Assembly (NCBI RefSeq): GCF_000067045.1
Contig: NC_010125.1
Span: 2,594,001-2,658,000, forward strand
Direction: 5' to 3'
From: Gluconacetobacter diazotrophicus PA1 5
GTDB taxonomy: Bacteria; Pseudomonadota; Alphaproteobacteria; Acetobacterales; Acetobacteraceae
DNA: 64,000 nucleotides
The notes beneath the pieces are model-generated. The model made no database searches, was not told the DNA's origin, and was given only the letters and a program-made list of their open reading frames with translations. A program made the translations under genes and the position numbers. The first letter of the stretch is position 1. The number at the start of each line of letters is the position of its first letter. Positions 37,521 through 46,612 of the stretch are shown in pieces.

Positions 37521-39035
37521 CTAGGCAGCCTGCGCGACCCCGCCCTTGACCCGCCGAAACTTCCCCAGCATGCCGCCGAACCGTCCGGCAAGCTGGTCGA
37601 ACACGTCGCGTCGCAGCATGAACAGCAGCACCGGATAGAGGCCGGTGCCCACGGTCCCGATCGCGATGACCCGCGACAGGTCATGGGCGCGGACGCCTGG
37701 CAGGAGCGATGACGCGTACCCCAGCCCCATCGCCACCGCCGAGATCACGAAGGGCATGACGTAGAGCTCCATCACGCGCCCGACGGGCACGCCGCAGCGC
37801 CGAAGGATCAGCAGCGAACAGAGCGGCGGATAGGTGAAATAATAGAACGCCACCGCCATCGCGACGCCAAGCGCACTGTCCGCCAGGCCGCCCGCGATCG
37901 CCAGCCCGAAGAAGAGCGGCGCCGAGATCACGGCGAACATCAGCCCCAGCCGGAATTCGCGCCGCGCGCTGAGCAACGAGCCGGTAATCCACGACACCGC
38001 GTCGAACGGCAGGCCCAGGCTGAGGATCTGTACGAACGGCACCGCCCGCATCCAGCGTTCGCCGAACAGGAAATGCAGGCCGGGTCCGGCCAGGACGGCC
38101 TGCAGGAAGCAGAACGGCACGACGATATAGGCCAGCAGGCGACAGGCCTTCAGCGCGGCCTCGGTCTGGCGGTGCGGGTCGCTGCGCAACTGCGCGAAGG
38201 CCGGCAGCAGGACATTGATGAAATTGCCGGCCAGCATCCGCACCGGCTGCGCCGAGAAGCGGAAGGCGAAGAAATAGAGTCCGACGACGGAATGCGACGC
38301 GATCAGCCCCAGGACGATGTAGTCGCCCTGGTTGACGATTTCGATGATCGTCCGCGTGGCGAACACCGTGCTGCTGCTGCCCAGGATGTACTGCAACTGG
38401 ACCTTGCGGATCGCGCGGCCGATGCGCGGCGGGGCCTTCCACCAGAACAGGGCGGCCTTGATGACGGCCAGCACCGGAATCGGGATCGCGAAGCTGTAGG
38501 CGCCGCATCCCAGCCACGCCAGCAGGATCGTCCCCAGTTGCAGCGCCATGATTTCGAATGTGTTGTAGGCCGCCAGGAAGCGGAAATCCATGTCGGCGCG
38601 GATGCGCACCGAAGGCACGGTGGCCAGGGTCTTGATCGGCGTGGCGATGGCCAGCGCCGCGATCAGCCCCACCAGTTCCGGCGAATGGTACCAGGACGCG
38701 GCGAACGGGGCGGCGACCAGCATCCCGACCATGCCCAGCAGCCCCAGCGACAGGCAGACCCAGAAGGCCGGCGCCGACCACAGCGTCATGACCTTCTGCC
38801 GTTGCAGCAGCACGTCGTCGACACCGAAGCTGACCAGCGCGTTGGCGATCCCGAACACGGTATAGGCCAGGCCGATGACCCCGAAATCGGCCGGGGTCAG
38901 CAGCCACGCCAGCGCCAGCTGCGAGACGAAGCCGATTCCCCGCGCCGCCAGGCTCTGCACCATCAGCCACAGGACCCCGCTGGTGGCCGCCCTGCCCAGC
39001 CCGCCCGCGCGCGCGCCCTGTCCTTCTGCCGCCAT
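37521..39035 (-). CDS. Oligosaccharide flippase, GumJ/Wzx-like
   Basis: A 504-residue, roughly 12-14 helix protein of the MOP/polysaccharide transport family. FVSQLALAWLLTPADFGVIGLAYTVF at the N terminus, and GPGLHFLFGERW in the middle, are typical for Wzx/WzxC-like flippases. It would move the lipid-linked repeat unit across the inner membrane before polymerisation. Start at 39035 follows an AGGAGGA site; the longer frame is rejected. It is the last gene of the leftward polysaccharide operon. Confidence 0.85.
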   Translation of the reverse strand: MAAEGQGARAGGLGRAATSGVLWLMVQSLAARGIGFVSQLALAWLLTPADFGVIGLAYTVFGIANALVSFGVDDVLLQRQKVMTLWSAPAFWVCLSLGLLGMVGMLVAAPFAASWYHSPELVGLIAALAIATPIKTLATVPSVRIRADMDFRFLAAYNTFEIMALQLGTILLAWLGCGAYSFAIPIPVLAVIKAALFWWKAPPRIGRAIRKVQLQYILGSSSTVFATRTIIEIVNQGDYIVLGLIASHSVVGLYFFAFRFSAQPVRMLAGNFINVLLPAFAQLRSDPHRQTEAALKACRLLAYIVVPFCFLQAVLAGPGLHFLFGERWMRAVPFVQILSLGLPFDAVSWITGSLLSARREFRLGLMFAVISAPLFFGLAIAGGLADSALGVAMAVAFYYFTYPPLCSLLILRRCGVPVGRVMELYVMPFVISAVAMGLGYASSLLPGVRAHDLSRVIAIGTVGTGLYPVLLFMLRRDVFDQLAGRFGGMLGKFRRVKGGVAQAA

Positions 39036-39073
39036 GCGGTCCTCCTCTGGGTCTCGTCGTCTTTCCGGTGTCG

Positions 39074-40228
39074 TCACGCCGGTTGCGCGCGGCCCGCCAG
39101 GCGCTTGAAGACGTCGCGCAGGCCCGACGGCAGCACCAGCCGGAACGAAATCCGGCCCAGCAGCACGGGATAGCGCGCGGGCGACACCAGCTTCAGCGCA
39201 TCGCCGAAACGGCCATGCGCGGCCAGGCGGGTTGCCGTCGCCATCAGGTGCTCGGCAATCTCGACGCGGTTTTCACGGCCGATTGCCACGTCCCGGTCGC
39301 GCAGCGCGCGGCCGATGAACGCGCAATCCGCGCTATCCAGTTCGTAGGGCCGGTAGAACGCCAGCGCGACCAGCTTCATTCCCAGGGCCAGGGCCAGCCA
39401 GGACCGTTCGGCCTGGGTCAGGCCGGGGCAGCCGGCGCGAAAGAATTCCTCCAGCGTTTCCGCCGCTTCGCATCGTCGCAGCTCGGCAGGGCTGAACACC
39501 TGGTCCGGCTGGCCCGCGCGACGGCGGCGCGCCGACAGCGCGGCCATCTGCGACCAGAAGGCCATGGACCGGCCATTGCGGATCGAGGCACTGGACACGC
39601 TGCCCGCATGGACGCGATAGGACCCGAAATTCCGGTCGATGTTCGACAGCGTCCCGATATCGTCCAGCCGCCAGTACAGGTCGCTGTCTTCCGCCACCGC
39701 CAGGCTGCGATATCCGCCGGCCAGGTCGAAGGCGGCCCGCCGCATCAGCAGGAAGGGCTGCGGCAGGTAGGGCTCGCGCGCCGGAATCCAGAACGGGTCG
39801 GCCTTGTCGATCCGCGCCAGCCGTACCCGGCCGCCCGTCGGCCGCCCCTGCGCGTCGATATGGCTGCCACTGCCGGACACCGCGACGCAGTCGGGGTGCT
39901 CTTCCATATGGCGGATCTGGCGTTCAAGGCGATCGGGGGCCGCCAGGTCGTCGGCATCGTGCCGGGCGATGAACGGGGCGCGGCACACCGAAAGCCCGTA
40001 TGTCAGGGCGGCGACGATTCCCCCGTTGGGCTGGGTCAGCACGACGATCCGCCCGTCCTGTGCCGCCATTTCGGCCAGGATGCGGCCGGTCGCATCCGTC
40101 GACCCGTCATCGACGACGACGATGCGGATATTGCGCACCGTCTGGTTGCGCAGGCTGTCGATCGCCTCGCGGATGGTCGGCTCGGCATTATAGGCCGGGA
40201 CCAGGATGTCGATCACGGGATCTGCCAT
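39074..40228 (-). CDS. Glycosyltransferase family 2
   Basis: A 384-residue GT2 enzyme. The GT-A domain occupies about 1-230: DILVPAYNAEPTIREAI, VVDDGSTDATG, ARHDADDLAAPDRLERQI (the DAD is the DXD metal site) and VAEDSDLYWRL (acceptor ED motif). The C-terminal 140 residues are helical. It would add a sugar to the exopolysaccharide repeat, perhaps a side-chain residue beyond the GumH/GumK sugars. It lies between the GH5 and flippase genes (gap 6 bp and 38 bp). Confidence 0.8.
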   Translation of the reverse strand: MADPVIDILVPAYNAEPTIREAIDSLRNQTVRNIRIVVVDDGSTDATGRILAEMAAQDGRIVVLTQPNGGIVAALTYGLSVCRAPFIARHDADDLAAPDRLERQIRHMEEHPDCVAVSGSGSHIDAQGRPTGGRVRLARIDKADPFWIPAREPYLPQPFLLMRRAAFDLAGGYRSLAVAEDSDLYWRLDDIGTLSNIDRNFGSYRVHAGSVSSASIRNGRSMAFWSQMAALSARRRRAGQPDQVFSPAELRRCEAAETLEEFFRAGCPGLTQAERSWLALALGMKLVALAFYRPYELDSADCAFIGRALRDRDVAIGRENRVEIAEHLMATATRLAAHGRFGDALKLVSPARYPVLLGRISFRLVLPSGLRDVFKRLAGRAQPA

Positions 40229-40234
40229 TGCACC

Positions 40235-41245
40235 TTATCTCCCCCGGTGGGTCAGGTAACGGTCCAGGACGAGCATCTGCGGCCGGTCCTGTCCGGTCTT
40301 GGTCGGTTCCAGCGTATACATGTATTCGCCCCATAGCGGCCCGGCGGCCCAGTAGGTCCAGCCGAGCCAGACCGCCTGGTTGGCCGCCAGATAGGATGCG
40401 ACCTTGTCCAGGACATCCAGGCAGGCCGCGCTGCGGCCGACGCCGAATTCGCCCAGGAAGCCCTTGTTTCCCGTCTGGTGCAGCCATGCGGTGAAGGAGG
40501 CCAGCCGCGCGACCGCCTGATCGGTCGGGATGCAGTCCGGGCTGCGGCCCGAACTGTCGGGATCGAAATATTCATGGACTTCGAACACCAGGGAATGGTC
40601 GGGGTCCTTCAACGTGGCCAGGGCCGGAGCATTTACGGTTGCGAAACCATGGGCGGCGTCCCAGCCAACGCCCGATACCAGGATCGGGTTCCGGGCCCCC
40701 GCCGCGCGAATGCCCAGGATCGCCTGCTGTTCGATATCGCGCCACGCCTCGGCCGATTTCTGCTGCGGTTCGTTCATCAGGCCGAACCAGACATCCGGCC
40801 GGTCGCGGAACGCGGTCCCCAGGCGGGTCCACAGGTCGCGAAAATCGGCGGCGGTCACCTGGCCGTCGCCGATCAGCGTGCCGCGATAGCGGCCATAATC
40901 GTGGATATCGAGGATGACCTTGCCGCCCACCGCGTGGACCTGGTCCACGAACCCGTTGATGCGGCCCATATAACCGGAATCCAGCGCCACCCCCGGCGCG
41001 GGCTGCAGCCGTTCCCACAGAACGGACAGGCGAAAGATATTCATCCCCCGGTCATGGAAGTACGTGACCTCGCCCGGCTTGGGAAACAGATAGTCGTAGC
41101 CGTAGCGACCCGGGATCTTGTTCGACGAATAGGCCGCCCCGGCCAGGTTCACACCCTTGTAGTCCTGGGCCCGGGCCGGCATCGCCCCCGCGAGCAGCAG
41201 CAGCGCCAGGGCGGTCGATCGCATGGGCAATTGTATAATGCGCAT
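40235..41245 (-). CDS. Secreted GH5 endoglucanase-like protein
   Basis: A 336-residue family 5 glycoside hydrolase with a cleavable signal (about 1-26, ending MPARAQ). GLMNEP holds the acid/base Glu159 and FLGEFG the nucleophile Glu266; LDIHDYGRY and FEVHEYFD are other active-site blocks. It probably cuts beta-1,4-glucan in the periplasm, either trimming the cellulose-like backbone of the exopolysaccharide or controlling its length, since it sits between the polymerase and a glycosyltransferase. Start chosen at MRIIQLPMRS; an upstream GTG/ATG adds five residues. Confidence 0.85.
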   Translation of the reverse strand: MRIIQLPMRSTALALLLLAGAMPARAQDYKGVNLAGAAYSSNKIPGRYGYDYLFPKPGEVTYFHDRGMNIFRLSVLWERLQPAPGVALDSGYMGRINGFVDQVHAVGGKVILDIHDYGRYRGTLIGDGQVTAADFRDLWTRLGTAFRDRPDVWFGLMNEPQQKSAEAWRDIEQQAILGIRAAGARNPILVSGVGWDAAHGFATVNAPALATLKDPDHSLVFEVHEYFDPDSSGRSPDCIPTDQAVARLASFTAWLHQTGNKGFLGEFGVGRSAACLDVLDKVASYLAANQAVWLGWTYWAAGPLWGEYMYTLEPTKTGQDRPQMLVLDRYLTHRGR

Positions 41246-41266
41246 AATCGTTCCCATCATGGCGGA

Positions 41267-42577
41267 TCAGACGGCGGCCCCGGCCACGTGCGGCAGAACG
41301 GCGCGCGCGGCCGGGCGTGCCGCCCGCACGGGGCGGACGGACTGGCGGGCGGGGCCCATGACCTCGGTGACGCCATAGAGGAACCACAGCAGCGCGGCCG
41401 TCTTGATCGTAAAGACCGAGGCCCCGATGCACAGCGACGTCGCGAAATAGACCGAAATCATGGTTTTCATGATCGCGCTTTCCGGCGTGCGGGACCGGTG
41501 GAAGGCGAATACCCCCAGATAGAACAGGGTCAGGATCGCGCCGAGATTGTTCAGCACGTAGGCATAGCCGGTATCGGAGGTATAGACCTGCGAGGGCGCC
41601 AGGCCGAACCACTGGCCGATATTCCAATAGTCCAGCAGGCGGCCGGAGAAGATCAGCCGGCCGGACAGGTCGTCCTTGATGATGGCCGGCAGCACGCCGG
41701 GCAGTTCGTGCAGGGACCCCAGGACGGTCAGCCCCGTCGCCACGATGACCGGGCAGAGGAAAGCGACCAGCGGCACCCGGCAGAACGGGCTGATGCGCAT
41801 CAGCAGCATCAGCATGCAGCAGCCGGAGGCAAACCGGGAATCCGCCAGGATGAAGCACAGCACCGCCAGGCCGTAGAGCAGCACGCACCGCCGCCCCGGC
41901 TGGTTGCGCGATACGCTGAGGCACCATGCGAACAGGACCGCCGAAAAATTCCCCAGCGAATCCGGCTCCAGGAACAGGGAGGACACACGGTGCGGCCCGA
42001 AGATCGACTGGAAGAACGTGCGGCCCGCGCCCGCCCCGCGATTGCCGCTGAGAAACAGGTTGGTGTTGCTGTAATTGACGGTGTCGCTGGAAATCACGCC
42101 CTTCTGGACGTAATAATCCCAGATATTGAAAAGGCTGGCATACATGTCGGTAAAGATCAGTTCGACCATGCCGACCGCCAGGACCAGCGCCGTCAGGATC
42201 CAGATCGTGGACCACGCCACGCGCTCGGTCGTCATGCGCCCCAGGACGAAGAAGATATACATGATGCCGACATCATGCACGATCTTGAAGCTGAGGGCCG
42301 GATTGACCAGTTTCGCCCCCACCAGGAAGCCGAAGGTCACGGCCATGATCCAGAGCGCGTTCCGGTCCACCTGATGCCGGATCAGGTAGAATCCGGCCGC
42401 CATGATCGCGATTTCCACCATGGCGATCTGGGCGTTTCCGATATGCAGCCAGTGCCGGGTCGAAACGAAGCACAACGCCAGGTTGAAGACCGCCCCGGCG
42501 AGGACCAGGTATTTCCCCGCCTGCAGGCCGCCGCCGCGGACCTGGATCCGGCCGGCCGACATGATTCCGGCGGTCAT
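41267..42577 (-). CDS. Exopolysaccharide polymerase, GumE/Wzy-like
   Basis: A 436-residue multi-pass membrane protein with about 11 hydrophobic helices. A long periplasmic loop holds FQSIFGPHRVSSLFLEPDSLGNF, a pattern seen in GumE-type polymerases. It would join flipped repeat units into the chain. The assignment rests on topology and its place between the acyltransferase and flippase genes. ATG at 42577 overlaps the stop of the acyltransferase gene (ATGA); the longer frame is rejected. Confidence 0.7.
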   Translation of the reverse strand: MTAGIMSAGRIQVRGGGLQAGKYLVLAGAVFNLALCFVSTRHWLHIGNAQIAMVEIAIMAAGFYLIRHQVDRNALWIMAVTFGFLVGAKLVNPALSFKIVHDVGIMYIFFVLGRMTTERVAWSTIWILTALVLAVGMVELIFTDMYASLFNIWDYYVQKGVISSDTVNYSNTNLFLSGNRGAGAGRTFFQSIFGPHRVSSLFLEPDSLGNFSAVLFAWCLSVSRNQPGRRCVLLYGLAVLCFILADSRFASGCCMLMLLMRISPFCRVPLVAFLCPVIVATGLTVLGSLHELPGVLPAIIKDDLSGRLIFSGRLLDYWNIGQWFGLAPSQVYTSDTGYAYVLNNLGAILTLFYLGVFAFHRSRTPESAIMKTMISVYFATSLCIGASVFTIKTAALLWFLYGVTEVMGPARQSVRPVRAARPAARAVLPHVAGAAV

Positions 42578-43767
42578 CCCTCGCCCTCGCGCCCGGCCGT
42601 CAGCGGTGTTGCCAGCCCGACAGTGCCGCGCCACGCCGCTGCCCGGCCATCGCTGGCGGGCAGACGGCGGGCCAGCGCCCGCCCGACATTGTGCAGCGGC
42701 AATTCCACCAGGCGATAGGTCACGCTGGATACCGCCAGGGTCACGGCGATGGTCAGCAATGCCAGCATCAGTTGCGTCACGTCCGGATCGGCCAGCAGCG
42801 GCCGCAGCCCGACCTGATGCTGCATCAGGTCGAACAGCACCAGAAGGATCGGCAGGTGCAGCAGATAGACACTGTAGGACAGTTCCCCCACCCATACGGC
42901 GGCGCGATGGTTCAGCACCCTGGACGACCGTCCCGACGCGTACAGGTCGCGCACGATGACGAACGCGGCCAGCGTTTCGATCACGTCATAGATCTGTTCC
43001 GGCACCGCGTGACCGCCCAGGGCGAGGCGATCATAGAGCAGGACCACGACCGCCATGACGGGAATGGCCGGCGCCGCCGCCCAGTCGACCCGGGGCAGCA
43101 TCGGGATCAGCGCCCCGACCGCGAAGGCCAGGCCGAAATTCAGGCCGATTTCCGATGGCATCGGCACCAGCGCCAGGACGAGGAAACCCGCCAGGGCCCA
43201 CGGGCGTATACGCACATGGCGCATCGCGATCAGGATGAAGGGGAACAGCACCGAGAAGATCAGTTCGACCCGCAGCGACCACATCGGGCCGTTATAACGC
43301 GTGTACGCGCCGACCAGCGCCAGTCCGACATGCGGCACCGACACCGGCGAGCCCAGGTTGCGCGCCAGCCAGTCCACGAAGACCCCGATATCCATCGAGG
43401 AACGGACCCGAACCGTCACCACGATGGCGAAGAGAACCGACACCCACAGGAGCGGACAGATGCGGAAGACGCGCTTGATATAGAATCCGGTCAGGGCGGA
43501 CCAGTCGAACCGCTCCACCCGACGCAGCGACAGCGACAGCACGCAGCCGCTGAGCACGAAGAACAGCAGAACCGCCGCCTGGGCATTGAATGCATAGGTG
43601 ACGATGTCGTGCACCGCCCGCCCCCACGGCGACCGGGGAACGGGATCGTAACGGATGACCTGGATGACATGACCGACCAGAACGACCAGGCAGGCGATCC
43701 CCCGCAGGGACGTCAATTGTCCCAGATAGGATCTTTCCGATCGTGCCTCAAACAGATGGTCCGACAT
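42574..43767 (-). CDS. Acyltransferase 3 family membrane protein, GumF/G-like
   Basis: A 397-residue, ten-helix O-acyltransferase. LTSLRGIACLVVLVGHVIQV at the N terminus has the conserved Arg and His of the acyltransferase-3 family, and GPMWSLRVELIFSVLFPFIL supplies the second family motif. It would acetylate sugars of the repeat unit (as GumF and GumG do in xanthan). ATG at 43767 follows a GGAGGGA site. It is the first gene of the leftward operon, diverging from the gumK-like gene. Confidence 0.85.
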   Translation of the reverse strand: MSDHLFEARSERSYLGQLTSLRGIACLVVLVGHVIQVIRYDPVPRSPWGRAVHDIVTYAFNAQAAVLLFFVLSGCVLSLSLRRVERFDWSALTGFYIKRVFRICPLLWVSVLFAIVVTVRVRSSMDIGVFVDWLARNLGSPVSVPHVGLALVGAYTRYNGPMWSLRVELIFSVLFPFILIAMRHVRIRPWALAGFLVLALVPMPSEIGLNFGLAFAVGALIPMLPRVDWAAAPAIPVMAVVVLLYDRLALGGHAVPEQIYDVIETLAAFVIVRDLYASGRSSRVLNHRAAVWVGELSYSVYLLHLPILLVLFDLMQHQVGLRPLLADPDVTQLMLALLTIAVTLAVSSVTYRLVELPLHNVGRALARRLPASDGRAAAWRGTVGLATPLTAGREGEG

Positions 43768-44290
43768 GCAACCGTCCCTCCGCTGGAGAATTTCGCCCGC
43801 TGCCATGCATCCGCAAGTACAGGCGTCACACCAATTGACGATTTACGACCGAGAGTCTCGATCTTTCAGAATGTTCCATTCAGGACGCAAGACCGAAACG
43901 CCGACGATGACGCGCTTGTCATGATCCGCCCCTGGCGGCGGGCGTGTCGGCATTGCCGTCGTCCCCACTTACCCAGAGCATGACGGGACTTGCAAGCGTA
44001 ACATTGCATGTTTCGGATATTTTCCACTGGAATGAGCAAGCATTGCCCCCGCCATCCCAATGGCATCCTATGGACAAAGAATCGCCTTATTTGTCGCCGG
44101 ATAAGAGGCGGCATATAGCGCCTGGAATTTTTCGATTGAAGGAACTCTCTCCTTTCTTGCATTCCCCGAAACGATCCCCTACAGGTGACGGGGCCACGCG
44201 TCGGAGAACGCGGATTTTTGGCCCCGTTCCAAAATCGATATTGCGACTGTTCCCTGCGTTATCAGTAACGAAGAGAGGCAGACCGTACGC
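43768..44290. other. Divergent promoter region between two polysaccharide operons
   Basis: About 520 bases with no convincing gene. Both operons of the polysaccharide cluster start here. Position 44188-44196 (ACGGGGCCA) pairs with 44219-44227 (TGGCCCCGT), with an inner CGCG/CGCG pair, giving a strong hairpin in the leader of the gumK-like transcript. Two short open frames on either strand look spurious. Confidence 0.55.
44188..44227 (+). promoter_or_regulatory. Leader hairpin upstream of the gumK-like gene
   Basis: A perfect 9-bp inverted repeat with a 22-base loop that itself contains a 4-bp stem. It ends 63 bases before the start codon. It could be a transcription attenuator or an RNA-binding site; the GATTTTTGG on its 3' arm does not form a normal terminator. 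Confidence 0.4.
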
Positions 44291-45397
44291 ATGACCGGAT
44301 CACTGGTTATATCGGTGCATGATTATCGTTCCCGCCGGAAGGCGAGCGTGCATTTCATCACTGCCGAACTGGCAAAGCGTGGGGAAACCCGCTTCTTTTC
44401 CGTAGGCCTCAGCCGTCTGTCGGAACATCGCGGGGACACCCGGGCCGATCTGGCGCCACGCGCCAACCGTGTGGAAACCGTCGATGGCGTCGAATGCTTC
44501 CTGTGGCGTGCGGCCTGGCACCCGTTCAACATCCGCCGCCCGGCCCTGGCACCGGTCGAGGAATCGATGTTCTGGCTTTATCGCCGGATGATTCCAAGGA
44601 TTCCAAGGCAGTGGCTTTGCGATGCCGACACGATTTTCATCGAATCCGGCATGGCGCCGGTTTTCATCGAGGATGCACGCCGGCTGAATCCAACGGCCCG
44701 TATCGTCTATCTGGCATCGGACGATCTGGACGTCATCGGCTGCGCCGAAACCATAAAGAGACGCTTTCGGGCCAATTTCGACAGCATCGATGCCATACGC
44801 CTGCCCTCGCGCCTGCTGCGCGACGGCCTGCCGCACGACCGCACGTCGTTCTATATCCCCCAGGGTATCGACCGCACGATCGCCGAGCGATCCTATCCCA
44901 ACCCTTACGGCAACCGGCGGAGCTGCGTGTCGATGGGGTCGATGCTGTTCGATGCCTCGTTTTTCACGATCGCGGCGGCGGAATTTCCCGATATCGACTT
45001 CCACATCATCGGCGCGGGCAAGGCCGCGGACGGCCTGTCGGCGCCCAACATCATCATTCACCAGGAAATGCCCTTCCAGCAGACGCTGCCCTTCGTGCAG
45101 CACGCGGCCTTCGGGGTGGCGCCGTACCTGGACCGCGACACGCCACGCTATCTGCTCGATACTTCCTTGAAACTTCGGCAATTCGGGCTGTTCGGCATTC
45201 CCGCGATCTGTCCCGACTTCGCCATGGGTGACCAGCCGGGACGATACGGATACCGGCCGGGCGACCCGGCATCGATCCGGCAGGCGATCGACGACGCCCT
45301 GGCCCATAGCGACCCCATCCGCCCCCAGATGCTGGGCTGGAACGAGGTGGTGGATCGCATCATCACGCCCGAAGCCTATGCCGACACAAGGCTTTAG
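44291..45397 (+). CDS. gumK: UDP-glucuronate:glycolipid glucuronosyltransferase
   Basis: A 368-residue inverting GT70 enzyme. HDYRSRRKASVHFITAELAK, RFFSVGLSRLSEHRGD and LWRAAWHPFNIRRPALAP agree strongly with Xanthomonas GumK, a GT-B, membrane-associated enzyme that adds beta-glucuronate to the mannose of the lipid-linked repeat. IFIESGMAPVFI and LASDDLDVIGCAETI are further conserved stretches. UDP-glucuronate is supplied by the dehydrogenase three genes downstream. It is the first gene of the rightward operon. Confidence 0.9.
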   Translation: MTGSLVISVHDYRSRRKASVHFITAELAKRGETRFFSVGLSRLSEHRGDTRADLAPRANRVETVDGVECFLWRAAWHPFNIRRPALAPVEESMFWLYRRMIPRIPRQWLCDADTIFIESGMAPVFIEDARRLNPTARIVYLASDDLDVIGCAETIKRRFRANFDSIDAIRLPSRLLRDGLPHDRTSFYIPQGIDRTIAERSYPNPYGNRRSCVSMGSMLFDASFFTIAAAEFPDIDFHIIGAGKAADGLSAPNIIIHQEMPFQQTLPFVQHAAFGVAPYLDRDTPRYLLDTSLKLRQFGLFGIPAICPDFAMGDQPGRYGYRPGDPASIRQAIDDALAHSDPIRPQMLGWNEVVDRIITPEAYADTRL

Positions 45398-45414
45398 CCG
45401 GAAAGGAAGGACGG

Positions 45415-46599
45415 ATGCTTCAGAGAACCGACAGTATGACGGACCGCCCGACCGTCGGGATCTATCGGACCGAAATCCTGCCGCTGTCCGAAACCTTCGT
45501 GCGGGACCAGTCCCTGGCCCTGCGCCGATGGAATCCGGTGATGATCGGCGAACGGCTGGTCGACCGGCTGCCGCTGGAAGGCCTGGCGGCCGAAGCCGCC
45601 TATCGCGGACCCGCCACCCTGCCGCAGCGTGCGCGCAGCGTGGTGGCGCGGACGCTGGATCGCGCGCCGCCCGGCCTGACCCGCATTGCCCGGCAGGTCC
45701 GTCCGGCGCTGATCCACGCCCATTTCGGCTTTGACGGGGTCGAGGCCTGGCATCTGGCGCGGCGGCTGTCGGTCCCGCTGCTGGTGACGCTGCACGGGTC
45801 GGACATCACCACCCACATGGCATGGTTCTCGGCCGGCCGGTCGGGACGGCGGTGGAAGAGCTACCCCAGCCGCCTGCAAAAGCTGGCCCGGCGGCCCGAA
45901 GTCAGCTTCGTCGCGGTATCCGGCCACATCCGCGATGCCGCGATTGCCGTGGGCCTGCCGGCCGGGCGGGTCCATGTCCGCCATATCGGCATCGATCCGG
46001 ACCGTTTCGTCCCACGCGCACCCACCCCCGGTGCCCGGGCGCCGACCATCCTGTTCCTGGGCAGGCTGGTCGAAAAGAAGGGATGCCGTTTCCTGATCGA
46101 GGCCTTCCGCCGCGTGCGCGACCGGATGCCGCAGGCCCGCCTGGTCATCGCGGGCGACGGGCCGGAACGCGCGGCCCTGCAGGACATGGCCGCGCCGCTG
46201 GACACGGTCACCTTCACCGGCGCGGTATCGCGCGATCGGGTGCAGGACCTTCTGAACCAGGCCCGCATCTTCTGCCTGCCCAGCGTCACGGCCGTCAGCG
46301 GCGACGCCGAGGGCCTGCCGTTGGTGCTGCTGGAGGCACAGGCCAGCGGCGTGCCCGTCGTCACCTCGGCCCGCGGCGGCGTGACCGAGGGGATCGAGGA
46401 CGGCGAAACCGGCTTCGCCTTTGCCGAACGCGATATCGATGCGCTGACCGACCGGCTTCTGGCGCTGCTGGCGGATGACGGACTGGCGGACCGCATGGGC
46501 GCCGCCGGCCGGCGCTTCGTCCAGCGGAAGCATGACATCCGGCTCTGCACGGCGGCACTGGAGGATCTGTACGACGAACTGGCGAGGATCGACGCATGA
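45415..46599 (+). CDS. Glycosyltransferase family 4
   Basis: A 394-residue GT-B enzyme of family 4. LPLSETFVRDQSLALRRW near the N terminus, and the C-terminal FLGRLVEKKGCRFLIEAF and GLPLVLLEAQASGVPVVTS (donor-binding E-x7-E region) resemble colanic/amylovoran-type galactosyl- or glucosyltransferases (WcaL/AmsK). It likely adds a side-chain sugar after glucuronate. ATG at 45415 follows an AAGGAAGGA site; 17 bp separate it from gumK. Confidence 0.85.
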   Translation: MLQRTDSMTDRPTVGIYRTEILPLSETFVRDQSLALRRWNPVMIGERLVDRLPLEGLAAEAAYRGPATLPQRARSVVARTLDRAPPGLTRIARQVRPALIHAHFGFDGVEAWHLARRLSVPLLVTLHGSDITTHMAWFSAGRSGRRWKSYPSRLQKLARRPEVSFVAVSGHIRDAAIAVGLPAGRVHVRHIGIDPDRFVPRAPTPGARAPTILFLGRLVEKKGCRFLIEAFRRVRDRMPQARLVIAGDGPERAALQDMAAPLDTVTFTGAVSRDRVQDLLNQARIFCLPSVTAVSGDAEGLPLVLLEAQASGVPVVTSARGGVTEGIEDGETGFAFAERDIDALTDRLLALLADDGLADRMGAAGRRFVQRKHDIRLCTAALEDLYDELARIDA

Positions 46600-46612
46600 C
46601 GAGGACCAGCGC

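Noticed and set aside
43944-44294. 116-codon rightward frame whose stop overlaps the gumK-like start
   Set aside because: The ATGA overlap looks tempting, but the protein has no recognisable pattern, and the region is a divergent promoter.
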